A DNA stretch of 64,000 nt, from NCBI GenBank assembly GCA_964035575.1, contig OZ037860.1:186001-250000 (forward strand). The letters run 5' to 3'. Below, piece after piece: positions 23,202-35,218 of the stretch (its first letter is position 1; each line of letters opens with the position of its first letter). This stretch comes from Rhynchopus sp. YZ270_cl-10. Its lineage: Eukaryota; Euglenozoa; Diplonemea; Diplonemida; Diplonemidae. Below the pieces are notes generated by a model. It saw only the letters and a list, made by a program, of their open reading frames with translations, was not told the DNA's origin and did no database searches. A program made the position numbers and the translations under genes.

Positions 23202-23687
23202 GGTTTGTATAGAAATCTGAAAGTGTTGGTGAGAATGCCGGGATAACACATTGAGAAAACTTTGTAAGATGAAATCAGAAAAAAAATTGGCCTTTATTTT
23301 TACCTTCTAACATTTCTTGCAGGGGGGGTCAGGTATTGGGGATAGGGTTGGGTTATTTTTTAAGTAAGGACTGCAGTGGGGAAGAAGTGTATTGCACAAT
23401 GTGACAAAAAAAAAACAACTCGGCCGATTGAACGTGTCCTCGCACACACATCTGAAAGGGATGACTGCTGAAAGGTGCAACACATCATCTCATGTGCAGA
23501 GTCGTAACAACAAAAGGGATTGGGAAAGAAAAGGTTGTCAGGACACAAAGAGGAGACTACCCTGAAGATAAATGCCCACCCTCCTCACCCCCTTCCCCAA
23601 GGACACATACACACATGAGTGGTCAATGTTCCGCTCTTAGGAACTACCCGCAACTGCGTTCAAGACACACAGGTGTTTTAACAGAAA

Positions 23688-23787
23688 TGGTGGTTATTGA
23701 TGCACACACCTCATATGCTAGCCATGGATGAAAGCACGAATAAAAAAAAGTTTAAAGATGAACCTAAGCCTCTTGTGCTTAGTCACC
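23688..23787 (+). repeat. Adjacent H4 and H1 micro-hairpin units
   Basis: An H4 unit (GGTTATTGATGCACACACC ... GCCATGGATGAAAGCAC) is followed after an A-tract by an H1 unit with stem CTAAGC-CTCTTGT-GCTTAG, then CACCTTG and 12 A. The back-to-back arrangement, with A-tracts as spacers, recurs elsewhere. Confidence 0.55.
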
Positions 23788-23931
23788 TTGCAAAAAAAAA
23801 AAAGTGAAACGTTGCGACGACTGGCCACACACCTTTCATTTTACGACGTTTTGCATCAACATATTACAGTATAGTTGTGTCTACAAATGGCCAAAAAGAA
23901 GTGATGCCCATTTTCAGGCATTTGTTTTAAA

Positions 23932-24538
23932 AGCCAAAAAGTGGGATTTTCCAAAACTGATTCTTGTATTTTAGGGTGTTGTTTTGGCTCTAATTGCCCA
24001 AAATTGTGTTTTTCGAACCGAATGACCCCCTCCTCTGAGTTCACCATATTTTTGCTCGATTTATTTAGTGGAGTAGAACCCCCCTAAACGGCTATTTAAA
24101 CCCAAAAACACACATTCAAAATAAATAGTGTTAGAGATTTGCCGTACAAATATGGCTGTAGAAATAGGCCAATTTTTTTTGTGAAAATGGGGGTCGGGGA
24201 CCTTGTATTTAGAAAAATTGTTGGGTAATTTTTTTCCAAAAAAAATGACGTATTTGGACGTTTTCGCGCTCGATCTTCCCAATCAAAAAAAAACCAATAG
24301 CTATTTTTCACAACCTGGTCTGGTTACTTTACCCACTCAGCCAAAAAGTGGGATTTTCCAAAACTGATTCTTGTATTTTAGGGTGTTGTTTTGGCTCTAA
24401 TTGCCCAAAATTGTGTTTTTCGAACCGAATGACCCCCTCCTCTGAGTTCACCATATTTTTGCTCGATTTATTTAGTGGAGTAGAACCCCCCTAAACGGCT
24501 ATTTAAACCCAAAAACACACATTCAAAATAAATAGTGT
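23932..24538 (+). repeat. Perfect 200-bp direct repeat with 207-bp spacer
   Basis: Bases 23932-24131 and 24339-24538 are identical by eye over all 200 positions (period 407). The spacer has no match. Being identical in AT-rich non-coding DNA, the duplication must be recent or maintained by conversion, or be an assembly artefact. Confidence 0.85.
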
Positions 24539-25084
24539 AAAAAAAACCCCCCCCCAAAAAAAACAATGGAACCTTTAGTGCAGACCCATAATACCAAACA
24601 CAAAGGCACCGTCTCACTGTGAAGAACTTCTTCAGGTGGAATCGGATGTGCCACTCATATCGTTTCATATCCCCTTTCGTTGCGTTGGGGGTGGAAATGT
24701 TGAAATATGTTAGGTGAAAATGTCTTGCTGTGCGACGTGAACCCCAACCAACCCAAACCACCTGACGTTAACGATGTGAACTACTGGAGTGTTTTCCCCC
24801 ACCCTTTTTCAAAAAGGGGGAAAGACACAGCGGTTGGACACCGAATATCTGTGCAAGGACGTTCCCTCCTACGCACCAAAAGCCCACCCCACACCCAAGG
24901 GATGACCCCACACCGCTCTAAAAGACCAAACCCCTTCCCCCTCCCAATGCAGTGTGCTGACGGCACTCTCTATTCTCCTTTGCGCAGTTTCGCGAGGTGT
25001 CTTTGTTCCTGCGGGTTTTGTTGGGTAGCAAAAACAGATTTCTTTTTTTGGAACACATTATTTTAACTCAGGCTGGTTACTGGG

Positions 25085-26325
25085 TCAGCCCTTACAGCTG
25101 AAGTGCGCCCGCCAGAGGTGTGAGTGGGAGTCAGTTGGTGTGGGACATTTTTTCTATAAAAAAAAAGACATACATTCTCTATCCGCTCCTTTGCCTCCTG
25201 CGCTGTGTCGAGTGTGCCTGCAGCAAGCCCTGTGATATCTGCACGCACTCTGCTGTCTGTGGGCAGTGCGCTGGAGGGCAGTGTGTTGTCAATGGCAGTG
25301 GTGGGTGTCTGCTCGCGTGCCCAGTAACAGTGTGCGGCGTCTGTGCCGTCTGTGAACTCCACGCCCTTGAGCCACGAGCCCGACACCCGCGACAGCACCA
25401 TGCGTGAGTCCGACCCAGACGCCTCGTTGCTGCTTGCAATGAAGATCTCTCCTGAGAGCTCGTCGTCCTTGTGGCGCACCTGTTCGTCCTGACTGCTCCA
25501 CCACCCGCCGGTCAGCGCACCCGCAAGCCCTGAAGAGTTGTGTTGTGTTAATGTCTTGGTAAAGTAAAGCATCTACATACATTTCCCCCCGTCGCTCATC
25601 CACTCCATGAGGTGCCGCTGGTCGCCAAACCCTACCCTGCACACCAGCGGTGGCTCTGAGTTGTCTTTGAACTCCACGCAGCCGACGTGGTCAAGGATGC
25701 GGTTCCCCGTGAGCACACCGCCGACACTGATGGAGGGGAGCGTCCACTGCACTTTGTAGCCCGAGGCAAACTCGAGGTACTTGACACCATGCTCGCCGCC
25801 CTTGACAGCGTTGCCTGCGAAGTAGCCGCTCCACTTGGCGGTGCCGGTGAACTTCCACTTGCCTGCCTCAGACGAGAGCACCTCCCAGCATGCGACGGGT
25901 GGGTGGTGCGAGGTCTGCTCTGCGAAGACCTGCGTGCCGTCTGCGAAGGTGCTCTCGTACGTCTCCCCGAGCACAGGGTTGAAGGGCTTCTTGCAGGCAG
26001 TGTTGATGTGCAGGCCGCTCACCACCATCGCCACGGTGTGCTTCATCTTCTCGATGTCCGTCTCCGCCGCGTCGATGAGTCTGCAGTACTCAGGCATCGT
26101 CACCCAACCACGCGTCATGCGCTCGAGGAAGGACGCAGGCTCGCACATCGTCACCGGCATGCTCACACTCACAAGGTCCTTCCCCTCCACGAACGTTGCG
26201 CCGAGACGCTTGATGAAGGCCCACGCACTGTCACGCTCCTCCTTCAGCGCCTCTGCTGTGTACTCGTAGTCGTGCCCTTGGCCCTTCGGCTCCACAGGCG
26301 TCTCGACCTTGAACGGGTACGTCAT
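25085..26325 (-). CDS. Oxysterol-binding protein-related protein (ORP/Osh)
   Basis: ORPs carry sterols or PI4P between membranes at contact sites. The fingerprint EQTSHHPP is intact, and KPFNPVLGETYE matches the conserved lid/PI4P region. Exons: 26325-25581 and 25529-25174, then most likely 25153-25085, which gives 389 residues ending HLWRAHFSCKG. That last join needs an intron of only 20 nt (25154-25173, GTATGT...TATAG). Without it the frame reads on to a TAA at 25063 with an unlikely Cys/Phe-rich tail. The protein is a bare ORD with no PH or FFAT region. The start MTYPFKVE follows CTCTGCAG eleven bases upstream. Confidence 0.88.
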
Positions 26326-26784
26326 CGTGTTGTGCCTGCAGAGATCGTGAGAGGGGAGCAGGGGACAGGGGGAGGGGGGAGGGTATGCGAAGCTGAGGGA
26401 CAGCATGAGAACATTGTCCCCTCGTTGAGAGCAAGAAAAGGCCTTTTTTGTTTGAAAACCTTGCGTTTCCCACTACGGGAAAGAGGGGGGGGAAAGCCAA
26501 AAAAAAAAAAAAGTGGAGAAGTTTTGAAAGTGCTGTATGAATAATAACACTTTTTGCAGGACTCACAGCCACTGCGGGAACACTCCATGGGGCTGTGACC
26601 CTACACAGAGGAGCTCCCGTTTTTGTAGGAAGGTTGTGAATAAAATCTCTACAGAAAATTGCCCTTAACGCCAGCCATTTTTGAGGAAATGACTACTTTG
26701 TTAAAGAGGCATCAGAACAAAAAAGGAGAAGACTTTTGTAGAAATGAACCGAAGATCACGTGCCTAGTCACCTCGAAAAGAGAA

Positions 26785-26952
26785 GTTGGAAAGTGCAAAC
26801 GCCTCACCGTTCATCGGCGGACGCAGACACTAAAAGAAAGAGCGAGGGGTGTGTGTTCTTTATAAGGAGAACAGGGGAAAATAAACTGTAGTTGTTGATG
26901 CAGGCACCTCCGACTGACCTACGTACGACGCCAGCCATCCGGATGAAAGCAC
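26785..26952 (+). repeat. H3 and H4 micro-repeat pair
   Basis: H3: GTTGGAAAGTGCAAACGCC ... GGACGCAGACACT. Related H3 copies at 29159-29194, 38662-38707 and 38957-38992. H4: GTTGTTGATGCAGGCACC ... CCGGATGAAAGCAC. Related H4 copies at 44901-44969, 63171-63215 and 63326-63392. In both, a GTGC- or GATGC-type start is matched by a GCAC-type end. Confidence 0.6.
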
Positions 26953-27956
26953 AAAGTACCCTGCGGCCTACAACAAAAAAAAATAAGAACTCCCCTCTGG
27001 AAGAAAACCCCAGGTCAGCCGGACAGTCCTCGAGAAGACGAAATAGATAAAAAGCTGAGCGAAAAAAAAAGAAGGGACTGAACAAGAATGGGACTGGTTG
27101 TTGTTAGGAAAAGAAAAACAACAATAATTTCAAGTTGCAAAGAAAATACTGTAATACATGTGCCTCTCGTGCACACACACTAAAAGAGAAACAATAGTGA
27201 AACAAAAAAATATGCGGTACAATACCCCCACTTCCCTCGCCTGCGCTTTGTGATGAAAGATAAAACTTTGCTTTTTTTCCCCTTTCTGCCAAGAGAAGTT
27301 TCGCTTTTGCGAAAAAGAGAGAAAAAGTGCAGAACCAGCAAAGCTTTTTGCAACACCCGCAGTTTGCTAACAAAGAGCAAAAAGGAAGGCAAAACAGCGT
27401 GGTTTGGTGGTGGTAGGTATTTACTGGAAAAAAACAAACAAACAAACCATTTTTCCCTGTGTGGAGTCGCTGTGTCAGCGGCCTTCAGCCTTCTGCCTCA
27501 GCATTTTCATTCCACTCATCTGGTCCCGAAATGCATTTTGTAGTGGAACTGCTACAAAGTCTTCGCTTGAAAGATGCAAAAAAAAGTTGTGTCTCTTTGT
27601 GCTGTTCGTTTGTAGCATTGAGGCATCTATACAATGCATTTTTAGCCATACCCCTTTTTGGTATTGAAAAATTCGTTTTTTTTTAGAAGTGATAATCTGT
27701 CGGTTCAGTGTAGCCGTCATTCAAGACAGTCTTCACTATCATTTTCTATTTTTTTTTTTTGCTGAGTGCTGTCCGAGGCTGACCGAGAAAAAACCCCCCG
27801 CCGGCCTACTACGATGACCTTCGTTCACATCTTGTAAAAGACGTGCAATTTTTTGTCCAGATCAACTCCCCCCCAAAGAACAAGAAAAATACAAAAAAAA
27901 CAAGCGGAAAGCGGAGAAGCACATGATATTCCCCCAAATTTTCAATGAAGAAGACG

Positions 27957-27978
27957 ACACACACACACACACACACAC

Positions 27979-28016
<38 letters not shown>

Positions 28017-28017
28017 C
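27957..28017 (+). repeat. (AC)n / (ACACAT)n microsatellite
   Basis: About ten AC dinucleotides run into six-base ACACAT repeats. Confidence 0.95.
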
Positions 28018-28066
28018 TCTTTTTCTCTCCCCCCTCCATCCTCTCTCTCTCTCTCTCCTCTATCTG

Positions 28067-29008
28067 TTACACCATTATCCGTTGAGATCTTTTCATGGTT
28101 TCGACTCTTGCATCTATGCTTGCAAGGATGGGCGAGGTTGTGGAGGATGAGGGCGATGACCGCACTTGCCGTGGGAGGTATGGCAGGAAGGGCTCGTGGT
28201 GCGTCTCATCCACGTAGACTCCGGTTCTGCCGCAGGGCTTTGTCGTGGCGTCCAGCTTGTGGCCACCGTCGTGCTTGCCGTTGCGCTTCTTCTTCAATTT
28301 CTTCTTTGCCTTTGTTGACTGTGATTGGTCTGTAGGCTCTGTACTTTCAAACTCAGCCTCCACCTGCTGTGCCCTCATCGGCGTTGAACTAGGTGGTACC
28401 GGGGTCGGCACCAACGGCCCCGCAACAGACATCCGTGTACTCCCCCTCTTCCCCTTCCGCTGTGCGTGCAGGCTCATCTTCCGTTGATTCTGGCGAAACG
28501 ACTCCTTCTTCGCGAGCGACGCAAAGTCGTGCCCCAACTTCAGTCGCCGCGTCTGCACCTCTTCTTCGTGGAACATCGTTTTGAACTGTTCGTATGTGAT
28601 GTTGTTTTCGCCGTCCTGCGTGATCTCGTTGGAGTCAAGCGCAAGCTCAAATGCTTCGCAGGTTTCAATGAGTTTATGCAGCTCCACCTTCGCCTCTTGA
28701 GATGAGTCAGCAAAGGCACCGTCGCCAGCGACTGCCATGAACGCACGCATCGTGTTCATGTCTTTAGGTTCTGGGACGAAGAACCGTTTCTTCAGCATCC
28801 CAATGTACTCAAGAAGCTTCATAAAGTCGATCTCCCCCTTCGGGTCGTTCTCGATGTATGTCTCCAGGTCCTCAATGGCAACGTTGAGACTCAGCTCCGC
28901 GCACACCCGCTGCAGCTCAAAGGAGGATGTGATGAGGGGCTTTTCGTTCATCACGTCGGTGAAGGCGGTGCGGATTTGTTGCCATTCTTGTGGGGTGAGG
29001 GCGTCCAT
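28067..29008 (-). CDS. EF-hand-like protein with basic C-terminus, 313 aa
   Basis: Single exon starting MDALTPQEWQQIRTAF. Residues 5-78 and 85-150 look like paired, partly degenerate EF-hands (ENDPKGEIDFMKLLEYIG is the clearest loop plus helix; LDSNEITQDGENNITYEQF is another). This layout resembles flagellar EF-hand proteins conserved in kinetoplastids. The second half is basic and disordered: KAKKKLKKKRNGKHDGG and several Ser/Pro runs. Several canonical calcium ligands are missing, so calcium binding is uncertain. No catalytic domain. Confidence 0.65.
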   Translation of the reverse strand: MDALTPQEWQQIRTAFTDVMNEKPLITSSFELQRVCAELSLNVAIEDLETYIENDPKGEIDFMKLLEYIGMLKKRFFVPEPKDMNTMRAFMAVAGDGAFADSSQEAKVELHKLIETCEAFELALDSNEITQDGENNITYEQFKTMFHEEEVQTRRLKLGHDFASLAKKESFRQNQRKMSLHAQRKGKRGSTRMSVAGPLVPTPVPPSSTPMRAQQVEAEFESTEPTDQSQSTKAKKKLKKKRNGKHDGGHKLDATTKPCGRTGVYVDETHHEPFLPYLPRQVRSSPSSSTTSPILASIDARVETMKRSQRIMV

Positions 29009-29823
29009 GGTAGAAGAAGGAAGGGGGAAGGGAAGGGGGAAGGGAGGAGAGAAGAAAGAGGCAAAAGGAAAAAGATGGAAAGGGGAGGTTTTGTATAGGG
29101 GGAAACGAAACTGAAAGTGGTGTGGGGGGGGGTTTGTGGGTGATGGGAAAAAAAGTGAAGTTGATGGTGCAAACGCCTCTGGGACGCAGGCACTGACACT
29201 CCGCGGGAAAAAAAATTAAGACCAAACACAAAACACTTACAAAGGGTTTACCTTAAGGTTTGCCTTAACTTCATCGGCTCATACCTTTTGGGATTGCTGA
29301 AAGAGGAATCGAGCTGGAAAAATTTTAACCATACAAAAGGGGTGGGGGAAATGGTACGAAGAAAGGTATAGGAAATTTGGGGGTTTTCTGTGCTGCCTAA
29401 ACGTTCATTATTTTATGTTGTATTTTTTGGAAAGAAAACAAGAGAGAGGTGGGGGTGCAGAAAGGGGACAATTCGATGTCCTCATAAAAACCCACATTCC
29501 ACTGTTTCCCCCCCAAAAATATAACCACCCTTTTCTTATACCTCAGCTAAAGGCTTTACTCTCCATTTTTTTACGATGCATCCTTAACAAAAAATTTTGG
29601 GATCGTCTCGAACAGCCTCGAATTCACGCCATATTTTTTGTTTTTGTTTTTGGGGGGCTAGCTTTTTATATTCTCGATTTTTTTGTTTTTTTTTTTTTTT
29701 GGCTTTTCTCTTTTGCGATGACATGCATCATAATAAAACACATCTTCTCATACCCATCACACTACCAACCTTCACTTTTTCTACTGTACCCCTTTCCCCC
29801 ACCCCCATAGTATCTCTCCCCTA
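29009..29823. other. Intergenic with one H3 hairpin
   Basis: H3 repeat at 29159-29194 (AGTTGATGGTGCAAACGCC then GGGACGCAGGCACT). The remainder is purine/pyrimidine-asymmetric, AT-rich DNA without a gene. Confidence 0.6.
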
Positions 29824-30711
29824 CTATGACAGAGAACTTGCCTTTTCAAGCTTGTAGGTAAAGGACTGCTCGCTTTTGACGGGAAGGGTGCGGGAGAGCT
29901 CGTCGGGGTTTCCGTATGTTTTGAGTGCAGGGGCATCGTCGCTGACGGAGGCTGCTGCTGCTGCGTTGGCCATGTCTTGTATGTCTTTGCCTTTTACGAG
30001 TTTTTGCATGATTACTTCGTCGGTGCCGAATTTGTGGAACCAACGGATTTCAACGATGCTGACTGTGACACGGTCGACACGGATGAATTGCCTGAGCAAC
30101 ACCAGGAAGCAGGTCGGCATTGCCCGGAACTTCAGGGAGACCTGCGAGGCGCCGCAGTCCTCCAGGTCGTCCTCGATCATGATGGTCGACATATAATGCC
30201 TGATCGGCTGGTTCACGTCGGACAGCATTCCTACGTCGACCGTACCACCTTCCTTTGGTTCCGAGGTCAGACAGCTTCCTGTGAAGTCCTGCATGTTGTA
30301 TGTCCAGTGGACCCCAATGTGATGGATCTCCATGTCCTTATCTTTCCATTCAGAGTTGTACATGCATTTGAGGTTGCACGCTTCGGCAGCTTCCTTTGTA
30401 ATGCGCGAGGCTTTGAGGAGGTCAATAACGTTGATGTCGATGACAGCCTGCCCCTGGTGTTTCAGACGAAGGTAGCAGTCCTCATAGCATTGGTCGGGCA
30501 GACGGGAGATGCCCAGCTCCTCCTGCACTTCGTCCTCACGACTGCTCTGCATCATACGGGTAAAGCTGCTTGTCACGATCTCCCATCCGCACAACGAAGT
30601 ATACTCTGGTGGGGGTACCCGTACATTCGCAAACCTCTGAACAGCTTCGTCAGCAGGGGTGGCCCCTTGCAGCTGCTGTTTTGTTGGGTTCATCGACACC
30701 GGTGTTTCCAT
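29824..30711 (-). CDS. TIPRL: TIP41-like regulator of PP2A-type phosphatases, 295 aa
   Basis: TIP41/TIPRL binds PP2A-family catalytic subunits and, in yeast, Tap42 in TOR signalling. The core matches the family in order: GWEIVTSSF (about 42), LPDQCYEDCYLRLKHQG, VHWTYNMQDFTGSC, VDVGMLSDVNQPIRHY, EDDLEDCGASQVSLKFRAMP and FLVLLRQFIRVDRVTVSIVE. Length is close to the usual 270-350. It is a single exon with the start at 30711. The N-terminal 40 residues and the Ala-rich tail are not conserved. It is the last clear minus-strand gene before the repeat desert. Confidence 0.9.
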   Translation of the reverse strand: METPVSMNPTKQQLQGATPADEAVQRFANVRVPPPEYTSLCGWEIVTSSFTRMMQSSREDEVQEELGISRLPDQCYEDCYLRLKHQGQAVIDINVIDLLKASRITKEAAEACNLKCMYNSEWKDKDMEIHHIGVHWTYNMQDFTGSCLTSEPKEGGTVDVGMLSDVNQPIRHYMSTIMIEDDLEDCGASQVSLKFRAMPTCFLVLLRQFIRVDRVTVSIVEIRWFHKFGTDEVIMQKLVKGKDIQDMANAAAAASVSDDAPALKTYGNPDELSRTLPVKSEQSFTYKLEKASSLS

Positions 30712-33700
30712 TTAGAGAAAAACAAAAAAAAAAATAATGAGAAGATAGGAGACAGGAGGACCTTATAGTGGGTAGTTGGGTGATTGATTGATTGGGGAAT
30801 TTATTTGGGTAAATTGAAGAGGGTGAGGATCCATTTTTTTTTTGCTGAAAATAGGTTGTTGTGGATCGATGGTCCCGGCAAGGCCACGAATAAAAAAAAA
30901 TAATGCCGGGTGTGGGTGGTGGTGGGTAGGTGGGGGGAGGTGAGGAGGAGGGGAGGGAAATACCCAGTCCTTGGTCTTGGACAGGACTTTAAATTTTTTT
31001 TTGTGTATTTTTTTTTTTTTTGAGAAAACTGTGAAAGTTTTTCTCCCATGCTGAAAAAATCACTGAAAAACGTGTGTTTACCCTCCTAGACAGATACTGT
31101 GCACTGTGTGCAGGTATGAAGGGGGTATGACAGGAGATTATTGTTGTTATTTGCACTAACGGGGGAAAAAGGAGTCCTTGCACAAATTGGGGGGGGAAGC
31201 AATAGCCGGTGTTCCAGTGTATTTATTTTTCCCATGAAATCGGATGTGAATGATGGAAAAAAGCTGGTACAGGGTGTACAGAGTTTCTTTTTCGGCCGGA
31301 ATTAGAACTGAGCAAAAACACCCCCAAAAAAATGCTTCAAATGGTTCTGTTTGTAATATTGAATAGCGAGCTCATCCCCAAGGTGTCTGCACTGTTTTCG
31401 GTCAAAATATGTTTCCATTTTTTTTAAAAGTTGATAAGAGAGGAGAATCTGCTTCGCCACCTTTAAAAAATAAAAACAGTTCCCCTTACAGGTATCCTCA
31501 ATGAGTCATGAGAAGAGGTAAATTTTATCCCAAAAAAAAAAAGTCTTTTCAAAAATGCTTCTGTTTTGCACAATACATCATCGGTCGATAACGGGGAGGC
31601 CCGTTTAAAAAAGAAGAAGAAAAAAAACTTAACTTGAAGTACAAATTCCTCTCTCACCTGTGTACCATGCATATCATCCAATGGTGGATAAACCACGGTA
31701 CACAGTCAAAAGGTTGGTTCACAGTATGTTTAAAGCGCGCTGTGTTTCGCCAAATTCTGGGCATCTAAAATAAAAAATAATTGCGCGCAAGGCACAAAAA
31801 AAAAAAATGGTGGCGAACCGAAGGAACGGAAAGGAAAGAAGAAACTACGGAAACCTACATTCCTACAAGGGGGTGTGATTTTTTCTCTGGGTAGTGAGTA
31901 AAAAAGGAGAATATAAAGTGTGTGTGGGGGAGTATTTTTATTGTTTTTTTTTTGTGGATCACCCCACTCGGGGGATCCATCAAAAAAAGACAATAAAAAA
32001 ATAGCTTAGGGCACGACGTCTTCGTTAGGGGAATCGAGATATCACCAAGTTTGTACTCTCCAGGAACACTGCAGGCATACGGTCGCCTCCCCCAAAGCAT
32101 ATTTCGTGAGTGTGTGTGTGTGTGGGGATATCACATTACAAAATATTTCAAAAACCACAAAAAAAAAAAATGTAAGCTGAAACCTCAGCACTGCTTTATT
32201 CACCCCCAAAAAAAAAGAGTGTTTCGACAGCGCCATGAAGATTCTAAAGGGGGGTTTTTTTAGGTACTCAAACGTACAAAAAATAAGGGGGTTGTGGGTG
32301 GTTATCCCCTCATCTTTCCTCCCCCATGAACGAAGGGGTCAGCATAATGGGAGATACAAAGCCACCACGATACAAGGCAAAAGAAAAGGTGAAGATTGTT
32401 TCATATACTAACTATTCTACTGAATAGAAGGTATAATAGGGTGCACTAAATGTACCCCAAACTTTTTTTTAAAAAAACTTTATGTGAAAGATGAATATGG
32501 CACGGTCCCCTAAAAGGCTACCTTTTTTGGGACCATTGTGTCATGGCATACATCGTTTCTCAAAAAGAAATGAAAAATAAAAAACAAAATAAAATTCCGC
32601 AGATGTACCTTATAGCAAAAACATAAACTCACAAAAAGAACGCATATTTTGTTTTGACGGTAGATCTTAATGGGTCTGTCGCAACAATGTTGCAAAAAAA
32701 AAAAACAATGTTTGATATCAGTGCAAGCTGTCTTATAGGGGCAGGCACAGAATAAAAAGACGAATGCATGCATTACATCTATTGATACATTGAAAGAGAG
32801 AGAAGTGTCGTTTTTTTTTCTTCTTTTTGTCCCGCGTGCGAGTCGCTTTTTCGAGCGTGAATACACATAAAATGGTACACAAGCGATTAAGCGTTTCGAA
32901 TATTTGGACGCAAATAAGATACAAAAAATTTCAAATAAAAAAACTTTGAAGCAGAAATGGGCCAACAACTGGGGCACACATATCTTTCAAGCAGAAAAAA
33001 AAGAGGAGAAAAAAAAGCGGAACCTTGAAAGACCAACGTACGTACCTCTCGTGCACATACATATTTTACACAATAACAATAAGATGATTTAAACCCTCCC
33101 CCATGCCCCCCGACGAAGAAATAATCTGTTTAGTGTAGCTGCCCATACAGTCTTCACTGTCAGGTCGATCACTCTCATAGGTGATGCTTGTAACTTGTCA
33201 TTTTATTTTTCTTTTTCTTTTTTTTTTTGATAAATTGGAGTGATGTTGCATCGGTTGTGTTGCCACAGTTGTACTGCAACTCTCCACTTCCATTTGTTAA
33301 TTGGTATACTGGTCCATTCTGTTTTTTCGTCTGCATTTTGCGGTTTTTGATTGATCCGTTCTTTTTTTTTTTTTTGTTGTCTTCGGAGATCATCCACCGT
33401 GTTGTTCTGTGTGCTCATATGTCACCCAAAGGGGATATAAGGGAAACAAAAGAGACGATACAAAACGGCACATCTTATCCCTAAGAATGTGGCAGAGATA
33501 GATAGGCTTGTGTTGTGTTGCCACAAATCATTTTACACCAATACTGGGTAAAGAAGCTTATGTTTCCTTTTTTTTTCTTTCATTGTTTTTTGATAATTTG
33601 TTGGAATTAGTGTAACTGCCAAAAAAAGACAGTCTTCGTGATGCGTGATCCCTCAGTAACCATGACTCACCTAACCAAAGTGTAGACAGGCAACAGATAT

Positions 33701-34686
33701 TACTTTTATATACCAAGAATTTGGCAAAAGAGGTAAACAGAATCGACGGAAGGTTCCTGCAAAATTTGCTTTTTTTTTTTTTTTTTCATTCAGATACTGT
33801 CTGTAGCTGAGTAGTTGTTTTGTCACCTTCTCACACAACTCATACAGCGAAAAAAAAAAATATATAACAAAATTGCACCAGATTCTATTTTCCGTTCAGG
33901 TTTTACTATGACGTAATGCAGTGTTTTCAAGCATTCTGAACGAAAAAAAAGGGGGGGGGTATAGTTGGTAGGCGATGAGCTTCTACGAGATGTCACCAAA
34001 AAGAAAAAGAAGAAAAATCTTCTCTCCGGAGTCCAGTTATTTCTTGACCAAAAAAAAATTGTTTTAAGTTATCGACAGGAGACCTGTCACTGCTTGTTTT
34101 TGAAAAAGGGGTCTTGACCAAGAAGAAAAAATCAACAATATGTGATGAATGTGGTACATTTCTTGTATGGGAGGGAAATATGAGAACTCAAAAAAAAAAA
34201 TAGGGGTAAAAAAAAACCCCCCTCCTGAAAGATGAATTTGCCTCAAGGACAGGTACATCAAATAAAAGGAAAAAAAATTTTTTTTTCGAAGGTGAATGTA
34301 GTGCACACTCAAAGAGAAAAAATAAGAGTCAATTTTATGGAGTAAGATGATGGGGTTTTGTTTGCTGGTGTAAAATCAGCGCGGGTGGATTTGGGGGGGA
34401 AGAAAAGGGTCTAAAAATTTCGTTAAACCACAAAAAAAGCACAAATTCAAGAAAAAAAGAGGAATTTTTAAAAGGAAAAAAAGTCTGTAATTCTTTTTGA
34501 ACACAAAAAAATAGCAGGAGGACCTGCGGAAGTCATACCTTTTTTTTCTTTTTCGATGATTACTTTTTTGTTTCTGTACTCAATGCCTCCTTTAGGGCTG
34601 CACTTCATCCCTAAAGAGTTTGGCAGAGATGAGACGTAAGAACTCTAGTCTTACACAGATTGTTTTCTTTTTGACAATTTGTTTCC

Positions 34687-34746
34687 TTTTTTTTTGAAAA
34701 CTTGTTTTGTATTAGTGTAGCCACCCTAGAGTGTGCTCCACTACAC
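34687..34746 (-). repeat. H5 micro-repeat
   Basis: On the minus strand: AGTGGAGCACACTCTAGGG, then TGGCTACACTAATAC and CAAGTTTTC followed by an A-tract. AGTGGAGC pairs with GCTACACT (one mismatch). Copies at 37361-37417, 41904-41960, 49721-49778, 50402-50456 and 61441-61495 share this orientation. Confidence 0.7.
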
Positions 34747-35218
34747 ACTTTTTTTTGTTCATTCGAAGCTTATATTATATTTTTGTTGTTGTATCCAATC
34801 GGCTACATCCAGACGATCGTCGTTGTTTTTTTTTGATAATTTTGTTGCGGTGTAGCTTCCAAAAAAAAACACACACACACAGACAGCCACATCCATTTCT
34901 GATAAATTCTGTTGATCGAAAGTTCAGAACTTACCTTTTTAAAATTTGTGCAACTTCTGTTGATCTAAAAGCTCGATTCATGAAAAAAAAGGACAACCCC
35001 TCACTCATTGTCATTTGTTTTTGCCGTATGTACCAAAGAAGTGGTTGAAGCACATTACACCAAAAAAGACACGTTCGTTATACTGTGCGTAAGTTATTAA
35101 ATTTTAGATTACTGTATGAAATTTTAGATTACTGGACAGAAACAAAACCAACAAAGATAATGAAGCCGGACCCGAGGATCTTTTGGAAATCTATTTTGGT
35201 GTGACCACCCAAACCGAT

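Larger units (their letters stand above)
23202..25084. other. Intergenic 1.9 kb with repeats
   Basis: Contains an H4 hairpin copy (23688-23738), an H1 copy (23755-23787) and a perfect 200-bp duplication (23932-24131 and 24339-24538). No protein-coding signal. Confidence 0.6.
26326..28066. other. Intergenic 1.7 kb with hairpin repeats and an (AC)n tract
   Basis: H3 copy at 26785-26831, H4 copy at 26881-26952, H2 copy at 27159-27175 (TGTGC-CTCTCGT-GCACA), an H8-type unit near 27690-27745 and the microsatellite at 27957-28017. No gene recognised. Confidence 0.6.

Noticed and set aside
23932-24538. Terminal-repeat retrotransposon in miniature (TRIM)
   Set aside because: Two 200-bp direct repeats around a 207-bp spacer fit in size, but there are no TG...CA ends, primer-binding-site-like stretch or flanking duplication; a simple duplication is more likely.
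26881-26905. H4 as a spliced-leader relic
   Set aside because: The reverse complement has CTACAGTTTATT, only loosely like known euglenozoan leader ends; too short to support.
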